Below are positions 7,380-13,359 of a DNA stretch of 13,494 bases, one piece after another. Source of the DNA: JBFLVQ01 sp040758525. Its GTDB lineage: Bacteria > Acidobacteriota > Blastocatellia > Chloracidobacteriales > JADJPF01. A model generated the notes under the pieces. The model ran no database searches, was not told the origin of the DNA, and was given only the letters and a program-made list of their open reading frames with translations. Each line of letters begins with the position of its first letter. Position 1 is the stretch's first letter. The translations under genes were made by a program, and so were the position numbers. Location: the NCBI GenBank assembly GCA_040758525.1, contig JBFLVQ010000206.1, forward strand, positions 1-13,494, written 5' to 3'.

Positions 7380-7414
7380 CATTTAGGATCGTCTTAATAA
7401 TAGGAAGAATAGAC

Positions 7415-9250
7415 ATGAAACCTTTTTTTGGCATTCCCATCTTAAGCTTGGTAACCTGGTTACCGTTGCTTGGCGCGCTGATATTGATCTTTGGCATCAA
7501 GAAGACCCAGAAGGACGCGATCCGTTATTTTGCCAACATCTGGGCGATCCTTTGTTTTTTTGTTTCACTACCGCTTCTGTACAACTTTGACAAGAGTATA
7601 AAGGGTCTACAGTTTATTGAAGATTACCGCTGGATACCGCAGATTGGCGCAAAGTACCAACTAGGCATTGATGGATTGAGCTTAGTATTGATCATGCTAA
7701 CAACATTACTAGGCGTACTGGCTATCCTCTCTTCTTGGTCTGCGATTGAAGAGCGCATCAAGGAGTATTATGTCTTTCTGTTAATGCTTCAGACTGGTAT
7801 GATCGGCACTTTTGTCGCTGCCGATATGTTCCTCTTCTATGTCTTTTGGGAAGTGATGTTGGTGCCGATGTATTTCCTGATCGGTATCTGGGGTAGTGAA
7901 AGGCGACTCTACTCGGCGATCAAATTCTTCCTTTACACACTGCTAGGCTCAGTGGTGATGCTGCTGGCAATCCTTAAGCTCTATTTTATCTTCCCAGAAC
8001 TTGTTGGTAAGGCGCCAGAAGCTTATAACCAAGCAGTACAGACGATCGCATCAGGCAATGAGCCTATGCTTAAGATGCTTAATGAGGCACGCGACGCAGG
8101 ATCAACTTTCAATATCTGGGCAATGCAGGCACTAGGTAGTGCACGTGGCTTAAATGGTGCTTCACTTATTCCTTTGGCATTGCAGTTATGGCTCTTTGCT
8201 GGGTTTGCCCTGGGCTTCGCAATCAAAGTGCCTATGTTCCCATTTCATACCTGGCTACCAGATGCACATACCGATGCGCCTACGGCTGGTTCAGTAATTC
8301 TTGCTGGTATCCTGCTAAAGATGGGCACATATGGTTTCCTGCGTTTTAATCTGCCAATCTTCCCAGATGCTAGTCAAGATCCTAGTGTGATTAAAGTAGT
8401 AGTTACATTGTCGATTATAGGCATCATTTATGGTGCATTGGTGGCAATGGCGCAGAAGGATATGAAACGATTGGTGGCATACTCTTCTGTCAGCCACTTG
8501 GGATTTGCAATGCTAGGGATGTTTGCGCTCAATCCCAATGGTATTAATGGCTCGATCATGCAACAGATCAACCATGGTATCTCCACTGGAGCACTCTTCT
8601 TACTGGTAGGGGTAATCTATGAGCGGCGTCATACACGCCTGATTGCCGAATATGGTGGGCTCGCACAGCAGATGCCAAAATATGCAATGTTCTTTATGAT
8701 TATCACACTTAGTTCTATAGGTCTACCAATGCTCAATGGTTTTATTGGTGAATTCCTGATCTTGCGAGGAGCCTTTGAGGCCAATCGTTGGTGGGCAGCG
8801 CTGGGAGCTACTGGTATTGTGCTAGGCGCCGCCTATATGCTATGGCTCTATCAACGAGTCTTCTTTGGTAAACTAGAGAATGAGAAGAACAAGAATCTGC
8901 CAGATCTAAGTGTACGTGAATGGTTCTACTTCGCCCCACTAATAATATTAGCGTTCTGGATTGGAGTCTATCCCAAGCCGGTACTTGATTACATAGAACA
9001 GCCTACCAATCTAATTGTTGAGCAGGTGCGGCCAGGCTATTTTAATCATGCCCGCTTAGAAGCACCAAAGGAAGCGAAACTAGAACACAATACTGGCACA
9101 ACCATTCACACTGGTGAGCCAACGCATAGTGAAGAGGGGAAGCCCGCCGCAAAACCAGCGGAAGGCCATTCAACGGATCAGCCTACCGGCACGCCTACGT
9201 CGGATAAACCGACTGGTGCGATGCCCAGCGTAGATTCGTCCCAACACTAA
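7415..9250 (+). CDS. nuoM: NADH-quinone oxidoreductase subunit M
   Basis: The middle antiporter-like proton pump of complex I (ND4 family). The TM5 glutamate is Glu146 in VFWEVMLVP and the TM7 lysine is Lys271 in FAIKVPMFPFHTWLPDAH. LVAYSSVSHLGFAMLG and the closing helices are typical. There is a longer-than-usual hydrophilic stretch between about 193 and 250. A polar tail at about 549-611, rich in Glu, Lys, Thr, Pro and His, has no counterpart in standard NuoM, which is around 490-510 aa. The start is supported by AGGAAG (7402-7407), 7 nt upstream. The tail runs unbroken into the stop codon without sign of a frameshift. Confidence 0.96.
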   Translation: MKPFFGIPILSLVTWLPLLGALILIFGIKKTQKDAIRYFANIWAILCFFVSLPLLYNFDKSIKGLQFIEDYRWIPQIGAKYQLGIDGLSLVLIMLTTLLGVLAILSSWSAIEERIKEYYVFLLMLQTGMIGTFVAADMFLFYVFWEVMLVPMYFLIGIWGSERRLYSAIKFFLYTLLGSVVMLLAILKLYFIFPELVGKAPEAYNQAVQTIASGNEPMLKMLNEARDAGSTFNIWAMQALGSARGLNGASLIPLALQLWLFAGFALGFAIKVPMFPFHTWLPDAHTDAPTAGSVILAGILLKMGTYGFLRFNLPIFPDASQDPSVIKVVVTLSIIGIIYGALVAMAQKDMKRLVAYSSVSHLGFAMLGMFALNPNGINGSIMQQINHGISTGALFLLVGVIYERRHTRLIAEYGGLAQQMPKYAMFFMIITLSSIGLPMLNGFIGEFLILRGAFEANRWWAALGATGIVLGAAYMLWLYQRVFFGKLENEKNKNLPDLSVREWFYFAPLIILAFWIGVYPKPVLDYIEQPTNLIVEQVRPGYFNHARLEAPKEAKLEHNTGTTIHTGEPTHSEEGKPAAKPAEGHSTDQPTGTPTSDKPTGAMPSVDSSQH

Positions 9251-9273
9251 CAATCTCATAGATAGGTGCTATT

Positions 9274-10839
9274 ATGTTGCTATTTCAAGGTCTCGGTTTT
9301 CCAACTTGGCGAGACACCATGATTTTGGCGCCCGAGATAATGCTCACATTCTTTGCTTGTGTGGTGCTAATCATTGATGTGATGCTACCGCGTGCAAAGA
9401 AAGTCTTCTCAGCCTATGTGAGCCTGATCGGCATACTGTTTACAGGCCTTAGCCTATTGCTGATCTACCGGCAATATCGTGATTTCTTTCCACGATTAGC
9501 TTTCTACGATATGTATATCGTGGATGGTTTCTCGCTAGTCTTTAAGGTAATCTTTCTGCTTGGTGCGGCACTGGCAATTGCTATTGCGATCAAATATCTC
9601 GATATCGAGGGTGAACAGCATGGCGAATACTACAGCCTGATCCTCTTTTCGACTGTAGGAATGATGTTCATGGCCTCTGGCTATGACCTGCTTACACTCT
9701 ACATCTCGCTCGAATTGATGGCAATCTCGGTCTACATTCTAGTTGGGTACTTAAAGCGTAACCAGAAGTCTAATGAAGCTGCCATGAAGTATTTTCTTTT
9801 AGGAGCATTCTCTTCTGGCATTCTGCTTTATGGAATCTCGCTGATCTATGGCATAACAGGAAACACCAATCTAAAACTGATTGCCGATGCTATCCCAGCA
9901 ATAGTGAGTGGATCGGGTGGAGATGCACGTGCGCTACTAATCCTTGCAACAGTGCTATTGTCAGCAGGATTGCTCTTTAAGATTGCTGCAGTACCATTTC
10001 ATATGTGGGCACCAGATGCATATGAAGGTGCGCCAACCTCTGTAACCGCTTTTATGTCGGTAGGTGTCAAGACTGCTAGTTATGCGCTACTGGCGCGTAT
10101 TTTCTTAGAGGCACTGCCAGGCGTGCGTACTGTTGGTGAGTTACCTGGTTGGGCAGCATTATTGGGAGTGGTTTCTGCTCTTACAATGACTTTTGGTAAT
10201 ATCGCTGCGGTTACACAGAACAATACTAAGCGATTGCTTGCCTATTCATCGATCTCACATGCTGGTTATATACTGCTTGGTATTATTGCAGGTAATCAGA
10301 TGGGTTATGTGGGAGTTGTGATCTACCTGCTGGTCTACACAGTAATGAATCTGGGCGCTTTTGGAGTGATCATCTCACTACGGCGTAAGGAAGTAATTGG
10401 TGAGCATATAGATGATCTTAATGGTCTAATAAAGAAAAGCCCCTGGATGGCAGTGATGATGTTGATCTTTCTCCTTAGTCTAGCCGGCTTCCCACCTACA
10501 GCAGGATTTATTGGAAAGTATTTTCTCTTTGGCTCGCTGATCAAAACAGGCAATATCTGGTACACCCGGCTAGCAGTACTAGCGATACTTAATACGGTTG
10601 TATCGTTCTACTATTATGCACGTTTTATTCGTGCGATGTTTACACATGAGCTGGATGAAGAGCGGCCCATCTCTGCTAGTCCTAGTCTACAAGTGGCTTT
10701 AGGGGTTGCGGTGGTATTGACACTGCTAATTGGGATATATCCACAGCCCTTTATCCAATTCTCCGAGCTTGCTGTACAACAGATTGCGCCTTATATTCCC
10801 ACCCCAGCCGCGGGTGGTGGCACAGCCATTGGTCAATAA
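9274..10839 (+). CDS. nuoN: NADH-quinone oxidoreductase subunit N
   Basis: The proximal antiporter-like proton pump of complex I (ND2 family), contacting NuoK. The TM5 glutamate is Glu147 in YISLELMAIS and the TM7 lysine is Lys236 in LLFKIAAVPFHMW, followed by the APDAYEGAPTSVTAF motif. LLAYSSISHAGYILLG and GFPPTAGFIGKYFLF are also as in the family. The length of 521 aa is slightly above the usual 480-500. AGGTG at 9264-9268 lies 5 nt upstream of ATG. It is the last nuo gene. A strong terminator begins about 20 nt after its stop. The gap to nuoM is only 23 nt and has no hairpin. Confidence 0.96.
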   Translation: MLLFQGLGFPTWRDTMILAPEIMLTFFACVVLIIDVMLPRAKKVFSAYVSLIGILFTGLSLLLIYRQYRDFFPRLAFYDMYIVDGFSLVFKVIFLLGAALAIAIAIKYLDIEGEQHGEYYSLILFSTVGMMFMASGYDLLTLYISLELMAISVYILVGYLKRNQKSNEAAMKYFLLGAFSSGILLYGISLIYGITGNTNLKLIADAIPAIVSGSGGDARALLILATVLLSAGLLFKIAAVPFHMWAPDAYEGAPTSVTAFMSVGVKTASYALLARIFLEALPGVRTVGELPGWAALLGVVSALTMTFGNIAAVTQNNTKRLLAYSSISHAGYILLGIIAGNQMGYVGVVIYLLVYTVMNLGAFGVIISLRRKEVIGEHIDDLNGLIKKSPWMAVMMLIFLLSLAGFPPTAGFIGKYFLFGSLIKTGNIWYTRLAVLAILNTVVSFYYYARFIRAMFTHELDEERPISASPSLQVALGVAVVLTLLIGIYPQPFIQFSELAVQQIAPYIPTPAAGGGTAIGQ

Positions 10840-10859
10840 ACCTATTTTATAACTGACCG

Positions 10860-10903
10860 CGGACTGAGATAGTAGTATCTACCCTCAGTCCGTGTTATTT
10901 TTT
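10860..10903 (+). terminator. Intrinsic terminator after nuoN
   Basis: CGGACTGAG (10860-10868) pairs perfectly with CTCAGTCCG (10884-10892). An inner GTAG/CTAC helix (10872-10875 / 10879-10882) can extend the hairpin. The stem is followed by TGTTATTTTTT, a proper T-run. It ends the nuo operon. The next start codon is only 5 nt past the T-run, so it could also act as an attenuator for that gene. Confidence 0.85.
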
Positions 10904-10908
10904 AAACT

Positions 10909-11139
10909 ATGAATAATGATCGCGACAAGGGATCAGACAACTCCTGGCGTATGGCACTAATGTCGGTTGGAGTTGCGCTAGCACTACCTAGCACGCTAAT
11001 CACTCCACCTATTCTAGGGTATGCTCTGGACAAGCATTACGGTACCTACCCAACTCTCTTCCTGATAGGTTTCATTGTCGGCCTGGTCAGTACCACTGTA
11101 GAGGGTTATATACTGTGGAAGCGCGTAGGAGGAGCTTAA
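10909..11139 (+). CDS. AtpZ/AtpI-like small membrane protein
   Basis: A 76-aa protein with a charged N-terminus and two transmembrane helices (about 15-36 and 48-70). The link between them carries G37-x3-D41-x3-G45 followed by TYP, which resembles the LGxxLDxxxGTxP pattern of the AtpZ/AtpI family (F1Fo ATP synthase accessory proteins, proposed to help c-ring assembly or ion transport). These genes normally sit at the head of an atp operon, but no other ATP synthase gene is visible here. The start codon has no Shine-Dalgarno site and lies directly after the terminator T-run. A later in-frame ATG (10951) also lacks a clear site and would remove the polar N-terminus. The family assignment rests on pattern and topology only. 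Confidence 0.65.
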   Translation: MNNDRDKGSDNSWRMALMSVGVALALPSTLITPPILGYALDKHYGTYPTLFLIGFIVGLVSTTVEGYILWKRVGGA

Positions 11140-11213
11140 AAAGTATATCTATTAGCAGTGATACCGAAGTTGCGGTAAAAGATCAAGAAAAGACATATCA
11201 ATGGGGAGTATAA

Positions 11214-11660
11214 ATGCCGGTACTGAAGAGATATTTTACTTATATATTAGTGGCAGTGGTTGCCTTTGCGCTTGGCTTTTGGCCTCAACATAATACCCAG
11301 CGGCAGCTTGCCCGCACCAACCAGCAGCTCGATACAGAGTTAGAATTAACGCAACTGCGTACTGAACTGGTGCTGGCTGCCTTCAATATTGAGCAGAAGA
11401 AATTTGATATTGCTGCCGATCATTCACAGAAATTCTTTGAGAAATTGCAGCGACGGATTGCACGAACAGAAAACACACCAAGAAAGCAGCGGTTTGAACG
11501 AATTGCTCATGAGCGTGAAGGAATCATTAGCCTTATTGACAATAATGATAAGGCAGCAGCGGAAAAACTTATGAGAATTTATCAAGAGCTTTATGAACTC
11601 TCTCGTGGCACGCTCGATCGTATGGCGCGTGCAGATGGCAATTCTTGTCTAACGATTTAA
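11214..11660 (+). CDS. Membrane-anchored helical protein of unknown function
   Basis: I do not recognise this 148-aa protein. It has a short basic N-terminus, one transmembrane helix (about residues 8-23), and a long charged, heptad-like helical region (about 28-140). Inside is the pattern FDIAADHSQKFFEKL, reminiscent of helical-bundle or TPR-like repeats. No cleavage site is obvious, so it is probably anchored in the inner membrane with the helical part outside. GGGGAG at 11203-11208 is an excellent ribosome site, 5 nt from ATG. It follows the AtpZ-like gene by 74 nt and may share its transcript. Its last 12 bases overlap the 3' end of sucD on the other strand. Confidence 0.75.
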   Translation: MPVLKRYFTYILVAVVAFALGFWPQHNTQRQLARTNQQLDTELELTQLRTELVLAAFNIEQKKFDIAADHSQKFFEKLQRRIARTENTPRKQRFERIAHEREGIISLIDNNDKAAAEKLMRIYQELYELSRGTLDRMARADGNSCLTI

Positions 11661-12521
11661 CACTTGTTCTACAGTGGTGCCTATGTCAGCAGGACTTTTG
11701 ACAACGTGAATACCACAACTACTCATCATTTGCATCTTTTCTGCTGCGGTACCTTTGCCACCAGCAATGATTGCTCCAGCATGCCCCATACGCCGTCCTG
11801 GCGGAGCGGTCTGACCAGCAATAAAACCGATCACAGGTTTCTGCATATGCGCTTTTACAAACTGTGCCGCTGTCTCCTCAGCAGTACCGCCAATCTCGCC
11901 AATCATAACAACAGCATCTGTCTCTGGATCGGCTTCAAATAGCTCCAATGCATCAATAAACACTGTTCCAACAATAGGGTCGCCGCCAATGCCGATACAA
12001 GTAGATTGGCCTAATCCTAATTTAGTGAGCTGATCCACTGCTTCATAAGTAAGCGTACCACTACGCGAGATCACACCAACACGCCCTTCCTTATGTATAT
12101 GGCCAGGCATAATACCAATTTTACATTTACCAGGAGAGATAACACCTGGGCAATTAGGGCCGATCAGTCTGACACCAAGGGCTTTTACATAGTGATATGC
12201 TTTCATCATATCGAGTGTAGGTATTCCTTCAGTAATACAGACAATCAACACGACGCCAGCATCTGCCGCTTCCATAATTGCATCAGCAGCGAAAGGAGGC
12301 GGCACATAAATCACACTAGCATTAGCACCAGTCTGTTTGACGGCATCAGCAACTGTATTGAAGATAGCGATCTCTTCATGTTTACTACCACCTTTTCCTG
12401 GCGTAACGCCTGCCACCACATTGGTACCATAGGCCTTCATCTGTTGTGTATGAAAAGTACCTTCTTTACCGGTGATGCCTTGAACCACTAAACGCGTAGA
12501 TTTATCTACGAGAATGCTCAC
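11649..12521 (-). CDS. sucD: Succinyl-CoA ligase [ADP/GDP-forming] alpha subunit
   Basis: SucD of the TCA cycle interconverts succinyl-CoA and succinate with formation of ATP or GTP, working with the beta subunit SucC. The N-terminal CoA-binding Rossmann domain shows GITGKEGTFHTQ. The active-site phosphohistidine is His247 in RRMGHAGAI, the equivalent of E. coli His246. VISRSGTLTYEA and GIGGDPIVGT are also conserved. The length, 290 aa, is normal. Translation starts at GTG (12519-12521), with GGGAGG (cctccc on the plus strand, 12529-12534) 7 nt upstream. sucC is usually immediately upstream, but the 515 bases there encode no such protein, so this copy stands alone. The 3' end overlaps the neighbouring convergent gene by 12 bp. 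No terminator is seen for it. Confidence 0.97.
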   Translation of the reverse strand: MSILVDKSTRLVVQGITGKEGTFHTQQMKAYGTNVVAGVTPGKGGSKHEEIAIFNTVADAVKQTGANASVIYVPPPFAADAIMEAADAGVVLIVCITEGIPTLDMMKAYHYVKALGVRLIGPNCPGVISPGKCKIGIMPGHIHKEGRVGVISRSGTLTYEAVDQLTKLGLGQSTCIGIGGDPIVGTVFIDALELFEADPETDAVVMIGEIGGTAEETAAQFVKAHMQKPVIGFIAGQTAPPGRRMGHAGAIIAGGKGTAAEKMQMMSSCGIHVVKSPADIGTTVEQVLNR

Positions 12522-12586
12522 GGTGTCGCCTCCCTTAGGTGATCTGCTGGCGCGTCATAGATTATTGCGCTGCCTGGAAAGAGCGT

Positions 12587-12596
12587 AAAATAGCAC
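12587..12596 (-). promoter_or_regulatory. Possible extended -10 promoter for sucD
   Basis: Read on the minus strand this is GTGCTATTTT. TGC stands before TATTTT, which matches an extended -10 box. The start of transcription would be about 60 nt before the sucD GTG. No convincing -35 box is present. The same GTGCTA sequence begins the extended -10 of the nuo promoter, which may be coincidence or a shared control site. Confidence 0.35.
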
Positions 12597-12652
12597 AGGT
12601 AGATAGTTGGTGGCTAGACGGGAATCCGCCTATTTTCAACCTCAGCTTTCTC

Positions 12653-12681
12653 TTGTTTATCGGCCTGGACCGTTCTATAAT
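12653..12681 (+). promoter_or_regulatory. Near-consensus sigma70 promoter in the intergenic region
   Basis: TTGTTT (12653-12658) and a perfect TATAAT (12676-12681) are separated by the optimal 17 bp. Transcription should start around 12688. The nearest downstream gene on this strand starts about 350 nt later and has its own promoter. This promoter therefore most likely drives a non-coding RNA or a very long leader. It points away from sucD. Confidence 0.75.
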
Positions 12682-12687
12682 CTGGCT

Positions 12688-12961
12688 GACTCTGTACAGA
12701 GTTAATATCGATTAAAGAAGAGACGAATGCAAATTCTTTACGTACCTTTCGGGCTTGGAAAGGGTACGGGGTGAGCAGCTTTAAAAAGACTGGACCAGGG
12801 GACCTGCCTTTTAAGTGTAGGTTGAGTAATCCAGCGAGCTAATCCTTAGAGGTAATGCAATAACCACCGTGGCTCAGCAGCAAGCCCGAATCTTACACTC
12901 ATACTACTTAACCCCTTGCTACTGATCAATTCCGTTATCTACGGGTAAAAAAGGGCTGAGC
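12688..12961 (+). ncRNA. Candidate structured non-coding RNA or long regulatory leader
   Basis: No ORF of note occupies this span, yet it is rich in pairing. CGTACCTTTC (12741-12750) and GAAAGGGTACG (12758-12768) form a 10-bp stem with one bulged G. The 7-nt loop GGGCTTG is fully complementary to CAAGCCC at 12881-12887, and the match extends to 10 bp (12748-12757 with 12881-12890), so a pseudoknot is possible. TTAAAAAG (12781-12788) pairs with CTTTTAA (12808-12814). AGTGTAGG (12814-12821) pairs with CTTACACT (12892-12899) with one G-U. GCTCAGC (12872-12878) matches GCTGAGC (12955-12961). The 5' end follows a strong promoter. No T-run terminator is visible, so the 3' end is uncertain. I cannot place it in a known RNA class; scattered resemblance to riboswitch motifs is not enough. 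Confidence 0.5.
12689..12702. promoter_or_regulatory. Perfect palindrome at the predicted transcription start
   Basis: ACTCTGTACAGAGT is a perfect 14-bp palindrome, lying at about +1 to +14 of the TATAAT promoter. It could be an operator for a dimeric repressor, or in RNA a small 5' hairpin (ACTCT/AGAGT with a GTAC loop). The sequence alone does not separate these roles. Confidence 0.45.
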
Positions 12962-12965
12962 TGTG

Positions 12966-12994
12966 TGGACAAGTAGATAATGCCGCGATAGAAT
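12966..12994 (+). promoter_or_regulatory. Promoter for the small zinc-finger gene
   Basis: TGGACA (12966-12971) and TAGAAT (12989-12994) each match the sigma70 consensus at five of six positions and are separated by 17 bp. Transcription would start near 13001, giving a leader of about 36 nt before the ATG at 13037. This gives the small gene its own start, separate from the upstream TATAAT promoter. Confidence 0.6.
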
Positions 12995-13036
12995 AGCTTT
13001 GCGCCTAAAGCTCGTAACCCCGATAAAAAGAGTTTT

Positions 13037-13219
13037 ATGACTAGAGACTGTGTCAGCCTCGACGAACTCTACGCATTCATCCAAGCCGATGTTGAGGTTC
13101 ATCAGCACACACTGATCAACCTACATTTAGTTGCTTGTGAAGCCTGCCGCCTAGATTATCTACACCTACTTGCCGCAATGGTTGAGGAGCATATCCCTCC
13201 ACTTATTGATCAAACCTGA
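13037..13219 (+). CDS. Small anti-sigma-like zinc-finger (zf-HC2 type) protein
   Basis: A 60-aa acidic protein carrying HLVACEAC: His30, Cys34 and Cys37 in the H-x3-C-x2-C arrangement of zinc-binding anti-sigma factors (ZAS or zf-HC2 domain). Cys5 or His22/His24 could supply the fourth ligand. In the family this domain binds an ECF sigma factor and usually precedes a membrane helix. Here the protein ends after a short acidic tail, so it would be soluble and consist of little more than the finger. No sigma factor gene lies in the window. The ribosome site is weak (AAAAGAG, 13026-13032, 4 nt from ATG). The gene is likely real because the zinc motif and its own promoter agree, but the partner is unknown. 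Confidence 0.65.
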   Translation: MTRDCVSLDELYAFIQADVEVHQHTLINLHLVACEACRLDYLHLLAAMVEEHIPPLIDQT

Positions 13220-13359
13220 GGTTCAACAATTAATACCAAAGGCAAACAGGGTGTTCGCCGTCATCTATCAAATTAATATCTAGTAGTAGAGCTGATCCAG
13301 ATCGATCACGATAGCTGAGTGTCGGCTTGATTCTATTTGTTTGGTCCTCAAAAGTAGCA

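Noticed and set aside
7375..7401. Possible internal promoter before nuoM (TTTACC and TAATAA).
   Set aside because: The spacer is only about 14 bp and the -35 match is poor.
12093..12491. Forward 132-codon frame opposite sucD.
   Set aside because: It is a shadow of the well-conserved sucD coding strand.
12781..12920. Resemblance to c-di-AMP (ydaO) or cobalamin riboswitch motifs: GGGGACC, then TGAGTAATCC, then GCCCGAATC, then TTAACC; also CCAGGGGACCTGCC and CAAGCCCGAA, which recall the B12 box.
   Set aside because: The pieces occur in a suggestive order, but spacing and the rest of each consensus core do not fit. The two B12-box-like parts are in different places. A covariance-model search would be decisive, so I kept the neutral call of structured RNA.
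12953..12992. CTGAG followed by GATAATGCCGCGATAG, similar to the TPP riboswitch 3' core.
   Set aside because: The 5' GGGGTGC and the ACCC...GAACCTGAT parts are missing, and a promoter for the next gene overlaps the region.
13220..13359. Possible bidirectional terminator between the zinc-finger gene and the epimerase-like gene (AGCTGATC...GATAGCT near 13290-13315).
   Set aside because: The stem needs a bulge, the loop is long and no T-run follows on either strand.
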